A stretch of 20,928 nt of DNA from an uncultured Varibaculum sp. (GCF_902489465.1 NZ_CABTZZ010000031.1:1-20928), one strand, 5' to 3'. Positions 7,963 to 15,719 are shown, numbered from the stretch's first letter. Translations and numbers: made by a program. The notes: generated from the sequence alone by a model not told the origin.

Positions 7963-9276
7963 GTGGAAAAGCCTAAGAAAACCAGTCTTAACCGCCAGGT
8001 TTTGGCTCTGGCTTTACCTGCCCTCGGATCCTTAATCGCCGAGCCGGTGCTAAGGATGGCTGACTCCATACTGGTCGGGCATGTAGGAACCCCAGATTTA
8101 GCAGGACTAGCTATCGGTTCGACGGTACTTACCCTGGTAGTAGGAATCTGTGTATTCCTTGCCTACACCACTACTGCGGTGACAGGCAGAGCAATTGGGG
8201 CAGGTAAACGCGCTGAAGGTTTGCGTTTAGGTATTCAGGGAATGTGGTTGGGGGCGCTTTTGGGTGCCGCTTTGGCAATAGTCTTGATAGTTTTTGCCCC
8301 GCAAATCATTGGCCTTTTCGAAGCTGAGGAGCTAGTTGCGGATTTGGCAGGTCGCTACTTAATAGTCTCGGCTCCTGGACTTGTCGCCATGCTGTCTGTA
8401 TTAGCTGCTAACGGGGTTTTGAGGGGCTTATTAGATACTCGCACTCCTCTCCTGGTAACTACCAGCGCAGCTATTCTTAACGTACCGGTTTCCGCATTCT
8501 TAATTTTCGGTTGCTCTCTTGGGGTGGCAGGTGCGGGCGCTGGCACCGCGATTTGCCAATTTTTCATGGCTATTTGGCTCTGGATAGTGGTAGTTAAGAA
8601 ACTGCGAGTGGAGGGAGTATCGGCTCGCCCTGATATACAACTAATTTTCCGTTCCGGGGTGCACGGATTGCCTTTAGTTCTCCGCTCGCTTTTTCTGCAG
8701 GCGGCTATCGTAGTCACCACTTGGCAGGCGACTCGTTTGGGGGCAGTAACTTTGGCGGGTTATCAGATTCTAAAAACTCTGTGGACCCTAGCGGCATTCG
8801 GACTCGACGCCTTAGCGATCGCTGCTCAGGCGCTCCTGGCCAACGCTCTCGGTGAGGGCGAGGAGCGAAAAACCCGGGTGCTAATAGCCCAGTTAAACCG
8901 CTGGGCACTGGGCTTTGGCACCCTGATTGGTCTAGTATTTGCAGCCATTTCTGGCTTTTTACCACACCTTTTTACGGGAGATCCTGAGCTATTAGCCGTT
9001 TGTGTCCCCGGGATTATCGTGGTGGGTTTTATGCAACCACTGGCAGCCTTAACCTACATTTACGACGGTTACTTGATCGGTGCTGATGACACTAAATACC
9101 TGGCAAAAGCGATGGCCATAGTATTTGCTATCTATCTACCGGCGGTTTTACTTGCTGGCCTCCTCCCTGAAGGCCCCTGGGGTTTAGCTGGTTTATGGGC
9201 TATCTACGGATTGGTTTTTATTGGCGGCAGGGCGGCCTCACTATGGCTACGTATCCGCACCGACGCTTGGCTCTAG
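7963..9276 (+). CDS. MATE-family efflux transporter, DinF-like
   Basis: This is a 437-aa polytopic protein with about twelve membrane helices in two homologous halves, typical of MATE cation-coupled exporters of drugs and metabolites. The opening LALALPALGSLIAEPVLRMADSILVGHVG matches the DinF/NorM N-terminal helix with its Asp in the AD-S-LVG context. GTG 7963 is preferred because AGAGGA precedes it by about six bases; the frame is open from TTG 7936. It lies opposite to and between rplI and dnaB, and a strong bidirectional terminator follows it. An inverted repeat at 7894-7908 may control it. Substrate cannot be read from the sequence. Confidence 0.9.
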   Translation: MEKPKKTSLNRQVLALALPALGSLIAEPVLRMADSILVGHVGTPDLAGLAIGSTVLTLVVGICVFLAYTTTAVTGRAIGAGKRAEGLRLGIQGMWLGALLGAALAIVLIVFAPQIIGLFEAEELVADLAGRYLIVSAPGLVAMLSVLAANGVLRGLLDTRTPLLVTTSAAILNVPVSAFLIFGCSLGVAGAGAGTAICQFFMAIWLWIVVVKKLRVEGVSARPDIQLIFRSGVHGLPLVLRSLFLQAAIVVTTWQATRLGAVTLAGYQILKTLWTLAAFGLDALAIAAQALLANALGEGEERKTRVLIAQLNRWALGFGTLIGLVFAAISGFLPHLFTGDPELLAVCVPGIIVVGFMQPLAALTYIYDGYLIGADDTKYLAKAMAIVFAIYLPAVLLAGLLPEGPWGLAGLWAIYGLVFIGGRAASLWLRIRTDAWL

Positions 9277-9331
9277 ATGCGATGAAATGGAGCCGGTGAC
9301 TGCTGGGTAGACCCCTAGTTCATCTACAGAT

Positions 9332-9375
9332 AAAAGTAGGGTGAGCAAGAGGCTAATCTTGCTCACCCTACTTTT
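9332..9375. terminator. Bidirectional intrinsic terminator between the MATE gene and rplI
   Basis: A perfect 19-base inverted repeat (arms 9332-9350 and 9357-9375) surrounds a 6-base loop. The arms end in AAAA and TTTT, so a U-tract follows the stem in both directions. It ends the MATE transcript on the plus strand and the rpsF-ssb-rpsR-rplI transcript on the minus strand. Confidence 0.92.
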
Positions 9376-9407
9376 GATTAGCTAAATGCTGGCAGGTAAA
9401 AACTTAC

Positions 9408-9869
9408 CTATTTGCCGCCCTCAACGTTTACAAACAGTTTGGCGCTTATATCTTCATGCAAATTGATTTGAATCTGATATTTTCCAACCGCTTTGATCGG
9501 CTTTTCAATAATAACTTTGCGCCGATCTACAGTCTGCCCGATCTGTTCTTTAACCGCTGCCACCACATCCTGGGTGGATACTGCTCCAAAGAGGCGACCG
9601 GAATGGCCGGCCCGCTTGGAAACTACCACGGTATTGTGGGCTTCGATAGCATCGCGTACTGCCCGAGCGTCCTCTACGTTAGAGATTTCCCGGCGCCGGC
9701 GTGCCCGAATCATTTCATCGATCTGCTTTTGGGCGCCCTTAGTCCAAGGGTGCGCCATTTTCCGCGGTACCAGGTAGTTGCGGGCATATCCGCGAGCTAC
9801 GGTTACTACGTCCCCGGAGGAACCCAGCCCCGGTACATCCATATTCAAAATAATTTTGGCTGTTGCCAT
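9408..9869 (-). CDS. rplI: 50S ribosomal protein bL9
   Basis: This is a 153-aa bL9. The N-terminal rRNA-binding domain shows the family motif GLGSSGDVVTVARGYARNYLVP (about 14-35). The long connecting helix is rich in Arg and Glu, and the C-terminal domain begins near residue 85 (GRLFGAVSTQDV). Length is usual. The ATG has GGAGG upstream. It is last of the rpsF-ssb-rpsR-rplI operon and is followed by a terminator. Confidence 0.98.
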   Translation of the reverse strand: MATAKIILNMDVPGLGSSGDVVTVARGYARNYLVPRKMAHPWTKGAQKQIDEMIRARRRREISNVEDARAVRDAIEAHNTVVVSKRAGHSGRLFGAVSTQDVVAAVKEQIGQTVDRRKVIIEKPIKAVGKYQIQINLHEDISAKLFVNVEGGK

Positions 9870-9884
9870 GACTAAACCCTCCTA

Positions 9885-10127
9885 TCAGCGACCAGAACTA
9901 GTGTAGGGAAGCAACGCCATTTCGCGGGCATTCTTAACTGCCTTCGCGATAGCGCGCTGCTGCTGAACGCTAACTCCGGTAACCCGGCGCGAACGAATCT
10001 TTCCGCGATCGGAAATAAACTTCCGCAAGAACGGGGTATCTTTGTAGTCGATTTTTTCAACCGGCATATTACGTAGCGGGTTAGCCTTTTTCTTAATCGG
10101 CTTCGCGCGAAGAACTTTCTTCGCCAT
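9885..10127 (-). CDS. rpsR: 30S ribosomal protein bS18, cysteine-free form
   Basis: This is an 80-aa bS18, partner of bS6 on the 30S platform. The core YKDTPFLRKFISDRGKIRSRRVTG and the end NAREMALLPYTSSGR are typical. The N-terminal Cys-x-x-Cys of the zinc-binding form is replaced by KKANPL, so this is the zinc-independent type, common in Actinobacteria. AAGGAG precedes the ATG. It is third in the rpsF operon, 15 bases upstream of rplI. Confidence 0.98.
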   Translation of the reverse strand: MAKKVLRAKPIKKKANPLRNMPVEKIDYKDTPFLRKFISDRGKIRSRRVTGVSVQQQRAIAKAVKNAREMALLPYTSSGR

Positions 10128-10171
10128 ATTTACTCCTTAATGGTGTGACCCTAAGGTCTTATCCTGAAACT

Positions 10172-10747
10172 TTAGAACGGCGGTTCGTTGTCTTCGCCGT
10201 TATCGCTGGTGGCAGGAGCAGCCCAGGGATTGTCATCCCCAGCCGGTTGCGCGGCCGCCATGGAACCTGTTCCCAAGTTCGCGGTAGCGCCCCCGTTAAA
10301 TCCTCCACCTTGATTGAAATTGCCGGCTGGAGCACCTGCACCAAATCCGCCCTGTCCGCCCTGATTAAATCCGCCTGCACCTGAGCGCGGAATCCGGGTG
10401 ACTTGGGCTTGCGCGTAACGCAAGGAAGGACCGATTTCGTCGACTTGAATCTCTATTGAGGAACGATTCTGTCCATCCCGTTCCCAATTACGTTGCTGCA
10501 GGCGACCGTGAACAATCACTCGCATGCCTTTAGTTAAGGATTCGGCGATATTTTCGGCCATTTCCCGCCACGCTGAACAACGCAGAAACATGGCAGTGCC
10601 ATCTTCCCACTGTCCGGATGCGCGATTATAGGTTCTGGGAGTGGAGGCCACGGTAAATGAAGCCACTGGCACCGATTGCGCGGTGTAGCGCAGCTCGGGA
10701 TCTGCAGTCAGATTCCCAATAACCGTTATCTGGGTTTCTCCAGCCAT
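10172..10747 (-). CDS. ssb: Single-stranded DNA-binding protein
   Basis: This 191-aa SSB has an N-terminal OB-fold (about 1-112; start MAGETQITVIGNLTADPELRYT), a flexible Gly/Gln/Asn-rich linker (about 123-165) and the acidic tip DNEPPF, the partner-docking peptide equivalent to DDDIPF. Length and layout are usual for actinobacterial SsbA. AGAGGA precedes the ATG. It lies 20 bases after rpsF and 44 bases before rpsR in the same operon, which balances SSB with ribosome supply near the origin. Confidence 0.97.
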   Translation of the reverse strand: MAGETQITVIGNLTADPELRYTAQSVPVASFTVASTPRTYNRASGQWEDGTAMFLRCSAWREMAENIAESLTKGMRVIVHGRLQQRNWERDGQNRSSIEIQVDEIGPSLRYAQAQVTRIPRSGAGGFNQGGQGGFGAGAPAGNFNQGGGFNGGATANLGTGSMAAAQPAGDDNPWAAPATSDNGEDNEPPF

Positions 10748-10767
10748 CTTTGTTCCTCTCCGCGATC

Positions 10768-11052
10768 TTAATCGCGCCGCAACAACTTAGTGCGCAAAAC
10801 GGATTCGTTTAGCGACAGCTGCCGGGTTAGCTCCTCAGCAATCTGCGGGGCAGTGGTCATCTCGATGACCGCATAGATCCCTTCAGAGTACTTTTCAATC
10901 GGATATGCCAGGCGACGTTTGCCCCAAATGTCGGTCGCGTCTACGCTTCCCCCATTTGCAGAAACCACATTTAGCAGTTTCTCCAATGCTGGGGCTACGG
11001 TGCGTTCGTCGATTTCGGGATTCAGGATCACCATCATCTCATATTTACGCAT
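10768..11052 (-). CDS. rpsF: 30S ribosomal protein bS6
   Basis: This is a 94-aa bS6 of usual length (MRKYEMMVILNPEIDE..., central WGKRRLAYPIEKYSEGIY). It pairs with bS18 on the 30S subunit. It is first in the operon rpsF-ssb-rpsR-rplI. The SD is very strong (AAAGGAGGTGGG), but the leader can fold to hide it, as described for the leader element at 11062-11128. Confidence 0.98.
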   Translation of the reverse strand: MRKYEMMVILNPEIDERTVAPALEKLLNVVSANGGSVDATDIWGKRRLAYPIEKYSEGIYAVIEMTTAPQIAEELTRQLSLNESVLRTKLLRRD

Positions 11053-11061
11053 CTCAACCCA

Positions 11062-11128
11062 CCTCCTTTGGTCTAACGGCCACGGTCCTTCCGCGGCAGG
11101 AGGGTATATGCATACGACCCGAAGGTCG
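11062..11128 (-). promoter_or_regulatory. rpsF leader fold, S6:S18 autoregulatory candidate
   Basis: Read on the minus strand, CCTCCT (11103-11098) can pair with the rpsF SD AGGAGG (11067-11062). Between them GCCGC and GUGGC form a 5-bp stem with a 9-base loop, and several CCG triplets sit around the internal loop. Just upstream, CGACC-UUCG-GGUCG (11128-11115) is a classic tetraloop hairpin. Known S6:S18 leaders bind the complex through a CCG-containing internal loop near the start. I have not scored it against the family model. Confidence 0.5.
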
Positions 11129-11276
11129 CACTACAGGATAACTTAGTTCCCAGCGCTTTTTCTAGCCGTTATCAAACATTGTTAGGAAACGCTCTTTTTA
11201 ACCGTCGCAGATAGAACCCATTTTCAGCTCGCGGGTAGCGGGGCGCCTTAAAGCAATCCTGGATCCTTCGCCCTAC

Positions 11277-13718
11277 CTAGGGACTAGGAGGAGCAGCTGG
11301 AGAAGAGGATTCCGCAGGCTCCGGGGATTGCGCAGGTGGTGAACTGGCAGGAGAAGAGCTGCTAGGAACCGTGAGCGGATTACCTATCGTTTCTGGAGGA
11401 GGAGCCGAAGGTACTTCCGCAGTCTTATAGGGGGTATTCTTTTCTTTCGGCCTCACCCGAGATTTGCTGGTTTCAGAAGAAAATAAGGGCTGCGGCTCCA
11501 AACCTTTAACCGCCGGTCTCATATATGCCAACCACAATTTAGCAGGCCAAGTACCACCGGTTACTTCCCTTACCCCGCCAAAGGGGGTAATGGATTCTTC
11601 TGTCCCATTTTTTCCTACCTGATACATGGAAATTGCGGTCACCATTTGCGGTACATAACCAACAAACTGTGCAGAGCGGTTATCGTTTGAAGATCCCGTT
11701 TTCGCCGCTACCGGTCTACCGAGTTTTCCGGCAGTATCACCGGTACCTCCCGTTTCAGTTACCGCCGCTAACGCTTTGGTCAACTCTGAAATGTTTTCTT
11801 CTTCAAACTGACGGATACCAGCAGTATCAGCTTCGTAGAGAATATTGCCAGACGAATCGGTAACCTTATCAATGATGTGAGCTGTGCGCCTGATACCACC
11901 GGTAGCGAAAGTGGTATAAGCCTCTGCGATTTCTAGGTTATGGGGAGAACTAGTCCCTAATACCCCCACGATTGAATTCTTATCCAACCCCACCGTGTTC
12001 TTAGAGTACCCAGCCGCGATCGCCACCTGCCGGGTGGCGTCCATCCCGATTTCGCTATTAAGCCGGACATAGGCAGTGTTAATCGAATATTTTGTAGCTC
12101 TTACCAGGTCTACTTGACCGTAGGAGGCACCTCCATAGTTACCTACCCAAGCGTCCCCTATTTTCATCGGTCCGGAACCATTAATTTGCTCCGATAATTT
12201 ATGACCGTGCTCGAGAGCTGCTAGGAGCGCAAATGGTTTAAAGGTTGACCCGGCCTGGGCTACGTCTTGAGTCACCGCGTTGCGTTGAACTTTTTGATAA
12301 TCCGCTCCCCCATATTCAGCGATTACCGCTCCGGTAGCGGTATCGATCGAGGTGGCTGCTACCCTTAATCCTTCAGGTCTATTCTTCGGGAGGGTAGCGA
12401 CTGCCTCTTCTAACAGCTTCTGTTTTTCCGGATCAATAGTCGTATAAACCCGAATCCCGGCTCGATCGATCTCATCTTCGGTATAGCCGATTTGCGTTAC
12501 CAATTCTTGGCGTACATGCTGCAGGAGATATCCCGTGGTGCCCTTAAAATAGGTTCCTTCCTGCTTTTTCTTTTGTACCTGCGGAAATTCTGCGGCATTT
12601 TTTTCATTCTTTTTGATCATATTGTCGGCAGTCATGAGATTTAATACCCGTTGCCAACGTTGCTGGGCTTTTTCGGGGCTAACTAGCGGATCCCACGCAT
12701 TAGGGGCGGGAATAATTCCGGCAAGTAACGCTGATTCTGACAAATTCAAATCTTTAGCACTCTTACCAAAATAGGCGTTAGCTGCTGCTTCGATCCCATA
12801 GGCACCCCTACCAAAATAGATGGTATTTAAGTAGTCATTAAGAATTTTTTCTTTAGGTACCTGTCTATTTATTTTTAACGCCAAAATTGTTTCTTTAAAT
12901 TTTCCGGTATACCCAGTGTTTTTCCCAGTGTAATAGTTCTCTACATATTGTTGGGTGAGCGTAGAAGCGCCCTGGGTGGGAAGCCCCCGCACGTTATTCC
13001 ACAGGGCGCGGGCAATACCTTTAATATCAATCCCACTGTTTTCATAAAAAGTGCGATCCTCGCTGGCTACTACCGCATCACGAATATAGGAATTTTCAAA
13101 AGACTTAGTGTCTACGATGGTACGGTTACGTTCGGCAAACTTTCCCATCATCTTGTTATTATCACCCCAGTAAACGGTAGTTACCTGGGCATTCGCAAAT
13201 TTTTGCGCTTCAGGTACTTCTAGGCGATAGTAGGCAATCAAAAAAGTGACACATCCGGCAATAATTGCCACCAGAACTAGGCCAGTTATCAATCCCAAGA
13301 TTCTTTTTACCCAAAGTCCGACTCTGCTGCGGCTCGAAGTATTCTTAACCTTTGGATGTTTTCGTTTTGAAGTTTTGGTACCGACAGTTGCCTTAGGCTT
13401 TTTATTGTTGGTAACTTTACCAGCTGCTTGCGCCTTAACTCTATTTTTAGTTTGGAAAGAGGGCGCGGTGGATTTCTTATTTGACGCATACCGGGACTTA
13501 CTAGCACTGTTAGGAATATTTTGTGTTTTGCGGGGAGCATTAGCACCCGGCTTAGAAGAACTAGGGTAATGATTCGGGTTAATAGGGGCAAAAATACGTT
13601 GATCCCCGGCTTGTGCCCGTGCCTGAAATTGCTCTTTTTCATGTTTGCGGCGTTCAGCCCGAGAGGAAAACTTATGTTCTCCAGCTTTATTGCCACGCGA
13701 TGAATGCTGTTCGGTCAT
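11277..13718 (-). CDS. Bifunctional class A penicillin-binding protein
   Basis: This 813-aa protein polymerises and cross-links peptidoglycan. A basic cytoplasmic N-terminus (1-136) leads to a membrane helix at about 137-164. The GT51 glycosyltransferase follows, with EDRTFY (catalytic Glu220), GASTLTQQ (250-257) and the KEKILNDYLNTIYFG region. The transpeptidase has STFK (Ser491, Lys494), SIN (545-547) and KTGS (673-676). The C-terminal 60 residues are a Pro/Ser-rich tail typical of actinobacterial PonA proteins. Its place just before rpsF matches ponA1 in mycobacteria, but here it directly follows dnaA. No SD precedes the ATG; TAACCT six bases upstream suggests a leaderless transcript. No clear terminator separates it from rpsF. 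Confidence 0.95.
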   Translation of the reverse strand: MTEQHSSRGNKAGEHKFSSRAERRKHEKEQFQARAQAGDQRIFAPINPNHYPSSSKPGANAPRKTQNIPNSASKSRYASNKKSTAPSFQTKNRVKAQAAGKVTNNKKPKATVGTKTSKRKHPKVKNTSSRSRVGLWVKRILGLITGLVLVAIIAGCVTFLIAYYRLEVPEAQKFANAQVTTVYWGDNNKMMGKFAERNRTIVDTKSFENSYIRDAVVASEDRTFYENSGIDIKGIARALWNNVRGLPTQGASTLTQQYVENYYTGKNTGYTGKFKETILALKINRQVPKEKILNDYLNTIYFGRGAYGIEAAANAYFGKSAKDLNLSESALLAGIIPAPNAWDPLVSPEKAQQRWQRVLNLMTADNMIKKNEKNAAEFPQVQKKKQEGTYFKGTTGYLLQHVRQELVTQIGYTEDEIDRAGIRVYTTIDPEKQKLLEEAVATLPKNRPEGLRVAATSIDTATGAVIAEYGGADYQKVQRNAVTQDVAQAGSTFKPFALLAALEHGHKLSEQINGSGPMKIGDAWVGNYGGASYGQVDLVRATKYSINTAYVRLNSEIGMDATRQVAIAAGYSKNTVGLDKNSIVGVLGTSSPHNLEIAEAYTTFATGGIRRTAHIIDKVTDSSGNILYEADTAGIRQFEEENISELTKALAAVTETGGTGDTAGKLGRPVAAKTGSSNDNRSAQFVGYVPQMVTAISMYQVGKNGTEESITPFGGVREVTGGTWPAKLWLAYMRPAVKGLEPQPLFSSETSKSRVRPKEKNTPYKTAEVPSAPPPETIGNPLTVPSSSSPASSPPAQSPEPAESSSPAAPPSP

Positions 13719-13782
13719 AAATACAGGTTAGCTTAGGAAAAGGATTGAGCTACTTAGATTTCAAAGGTAATAGTAATTCTTA

Positions 13783-13791
13783 TGTAGTTTT
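13783..13791 (+). repeat. TGTAGTTTT copy 1
   Basis: First of four exact plus-strand copies of a 9-mer in the two intergenic regions that flank dnaA. This one lies 65 bases upstream of the PBP gene. Confidence 0.6.
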
Positions 13792-14063
13792 CTGCCACTG
13801 TGATGGTGATTTATTTAGAATTGTTGTTTATCTCTCTAGTAGTCATCACTGCCTAGAATTATCGGGATTATTAGCTAAACATACAGGTTATAAGGGTTTT
13901 AAGCCTGTGAATTGCTGATTATATTTCTGGGGATGCTTTTGGGGAAAGAAAATATTCGAGCAAACGATGCCCAGTTTATGAACAGTATTGTAGCCACGAT
14001 CCCCAGCTATACACAGGGTTATGCACAGGTGTGGAGAAACCCGCTTTAACCTGTAATCATGAG

Positions 14064-14083
14064 AACTACATTTTTGTAGTTTT
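14064..14083. repeat. TGTAGTTTT copy 2, with inverted partner
   Basis: AACTACA (14064-14070) and TGTAGTT (14075-14081) make a perfect 7-base inverted repeat with a TTTT centre, and the right arm continues to TGTAGTTTT. It lies between the DnaA-box cluster and the A-rich segment. It could form a hairpin or bind a dimeric protein. Confidence 0.65.
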
Positions 14084-14172
14084 GTTGGTAGAAGTATTCA
14101 AAAATAAAAGTAAAAAAGAAGCCAAAATTTTCTTTAGGCAAGCGGGTATTGCCGTGCTTTTTATTAACTAGG

Positions 14173-15585
14173 TCACTTTGCGTGGCGAGCGGCTTGTCGA
14201 ATTTGGTTGGTTAATTCATTGATATGATCAAAAATTTGCGGTTTCGATTTCATAAGTTGGGTGATCTTCTTATTCGCGTGCATTACCGTAGTGTGGTCAC
14301 GTCCTCCGAATTCCTTGCCAATCTGCGGTAATGATAGCTCGGTAAGTTCCCGGCATAAGTACATGGCTATCTGGCGTGCCTCGGTTAGAGAACGTGAACG
14401 CGAAGGCGAGCATAAGTCGTTGACGGTGGTTTCAAAATATCCAGCTGTTTGTGCCTTAATCAGAGCGGGGGTGATTTCCTGATCATTAGGGTCAGAAACA
14501 ATATCTTTAAGTACCATCTCTGCTAGCTGTAGCGTCAAGGGTTGCTTAGTCAGGGAAGCGAAAGCAGTAACCCTAAGCAGGGCACCTTCCAGTTCGCGAA
14601 TATTGATAGTAAATCGCGAAGCGATATAGGCCAAGACTTCCGAGGGCGCCTCTACTTTTTCCTGACGGATTTTGTTACGCAAAATAGCGATTCGAGTTTC
14701 TAGATCAGGAGGCTGTACATCAGTTAATAGTCCCCACTCAAAACGAGACCGTAGTCGTTCCTCGAATCCTTCCAGTTTCTTAGGAGGAACATCGGAAGTA
14801 ATAACCACCTGTTTGTTGTCATTATGTAAGGAGTTAAAAGTGTGAAAGAACTCCTCGATAGTTTGTTCTTTCCCCTGTAGGAACTGGATATCGTCAATCA
14901 TCAAAATATCGATATTACGATAGCGCCTTTGGAATTCGTGGGCACTACCCTCTGATACCGAATTGATGAAGTCGTTGGTGAACTCCTCAGAGTTTACATA
15001 ACGCACTTTGATATGGGGATACAGATTCAACGCATAGTTGCCAATGGCATGGAGTAGGTGAGTTTTACCCAGCCCGGAACCACCGTACACAAAGAGGGGG
15101 TTATAGGCTTTGGCGGGAGCTTCGGCGACTGCGATAGCAGCAGCGTGAGCGAAACGGTTGGAAGCACCAATTACAAAGGATTCAAAAGTATATTTTGAGT
15201 TCAAACGGCTTTCAAACGGCTTTTTTTCCCGAGAAGGGGTAATGGTTTTAGTAGCGGTACTTTCACTTTTTTGAGGAAGGGGAGCAACCGTTTGGTGTTC
15301 GGAAGGATTAACGGTCTGTCCAGTATCCAAAGAGGGATCTACCGAAACCGCCAAAATAACGTCGCGAGAGGTAGCTGCAGAAAGGGATTGCCGTAAAAAA
15401 GGAGCTAGGCGAGTCTCAATAATTGATTTTGAATAGTTATTGGGAGTGGCAATGATAATGGTGTTTTCGTAGGTGGTTAAGGGTTTTGACATTCTTACGA
15501 AGGCCAGATCGGCTTGACCTACCTGGGGATTTTGTTTTAACTGTCGGATCGCGTCTTGCCAGACTGACTGTAGCGAACTTGACAT
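14173..15585 (-). CDS. dnaA: Chromosomal replication initiator DnaA
   Basis: This 470-aa AAA+ protein binds DnaA boxes, opens the origin and loads DnaB. Domain I occupies about 1-85. A short variable linker follows (about 86-130). The ATPase has Walker A GGSGLGKT (168-175), Walker B ILMIDD (227-232) and the arginine-finger region RLRSRFEWGL. Domain IV carries the DNA-binding signature GRDHTTVMHA (428-437). The frame opens at TTG 15597, but that codon lies inside the SD (TTGGAG). ATG 15585, six bases after GGAG, is the real start. dnaN, which usually follows, is absent here; the next gene on this strand is the PBP. Confidence 0.98.
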   Translation of the reverse strand: MSSSLQSVWQDAIRQLKQNPQVGQADLAFVRMSKPLTTYENTIIIATPNNYSKSIIETRLAPFLRQSLSAATSRDVILAVSVDPSLDTGQTVNPSEHQTVAPLPQKSESTATKTITPSREKKPFESRLNSKYTFESFVIGASNRFAHAAAIAVAEAPAKAYNPLFVYGGSGLGKTHLLHAIGNYALNLYPHIKVRYVNSEEFTNDFINSVSEGSAHEFQRRYRNIDILMIDDIQFLQGKEQTIEEFFHTFNSLHNDNKQVVITSDVPPKKLEGFEERLRSRFEWGLLTDVQPPDLETRIAILRNKIRQEKVEAPSEVLAYIASRFTINIRELEGALLRVTAFASLTKQPLTLQLAEMVLKDIVSDPNDQEITPALIKAQTAGYFETTVNDLCSPSRSRSLTEARQIAMYLCRELTELSLPQIGKEFGGRDHTTVMHANKKITQLMKSKPQIFDHINELTNQIRQAARHAK

Positions 15586-15625
15586 CAGTTTCTCCAAAAT
15601 TTCTAAACAGCAATGTGACAGGCCA

Positions 15626-15639
15626 CCCCAACGATGGGG
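15626..15639 (-). promoter_or_regulatory. Hairpin at the predicted 5' end of dnaA mRNA
   Basis: CCCCA-TCGT-TGGGG on the minus strand is a perfect 5-bp GC-rich stem with a 4-base loop. It begins within a few bases of the transcription start predicted from the dnaA promoter. A 5'-terminal hairpin would protect the mRNA or tune its translation. Confidence 0.4.
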
Positions 15640-15648
15640 ATAGTAATG

Positions 15649-15677
15649 ATTCTAGGATAAAAACAGGTTATCCCCAA
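15649..15677 (-). promoter_or_regulatory. dnaA: dnaA promoter overlapping a DnaA box
   Basis: On the minus strand TTGGGG (15677-15672) and TAGAAT (15654-15649) are 17 bases apart, a good housekeeping-sigma promoter about 57 bases of leader before the ATG. The -35 overlaps the near-consensus DnaA box TTATCCCCA (15668-15676). A perfect box lies just upstream at 15692-15700, which suits autorepression by DnaA. Confidence 0.6.
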
Positions 15678-15691
15678 TCTGGGGAAAAGAC

Positions 15692-15700
15692 TGTGGATAA
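15692..15700 (-). promoter_or_regulatory. Perfect DnaA box
   Basis: TTATCCACA on the minus strand, upstream of the dnaA promoter. It is the only exact consensus box in the window. GTAG repeats (TACGTAGTTGTAG) follow within ten bases. Confidence 0.75.
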
Positions 15701-15710
15701 CTTACGTAGT

Positions 15711-15719
15711 TGTAGTTTT
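15711..15719 (+). repeat. TGTAGTTTT copy 3
   Basis: This exact copy lies ten bases after the perfect DnaA box, upstream of the dnaA promoter. Confidence 0.6.

Larger units (their letters stand above)
13719..14172. other. Candidate oriC, dnaA 3' side: DnaA-box cluster and AT-rich element
   Basis: This 454-bp gap has no gene. Three DnaA boxes are clustered: CTATACACA (14007-14015, one mismatch), TTATGCACA (14019-14027, consensus) and, on the minus strand, TTCTCCACA (14030-14038, one mismatch). A perfect palindrome AACTACA-TTTT-TGTAGTT follows at 14064-14081, then an A-rich stretch (about 14095-14137) suited to duplex opening. Box cluster plus adjacent AT-rich DNA beside dnaA is the usual plan of a bacterial origin. 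GGCAA/TTGCC arms at about 14136-14152 form a short hairpin of unclear use. Confidence 0.65.

Noticed and set aside
9885..10127. Loss of the zinc-binding cysteines in bS18 as an anomaly
   Set aside because: Cysteine-free bS18 is a common form in Actinobacteria and the rest of the protein is intact.
13719..13740. AGGTTAGCTTAGG upstream of the PBP gene as a DtxR/IdeR iron box
   Set aside because: Only the left half fits the consensus; the right half is not complementary.
15586..15597. TTG start giving DnaA four extra residues
   Set aside because: The TTG is part of the TTGGAG ribosome-binding site of ATG 15585.
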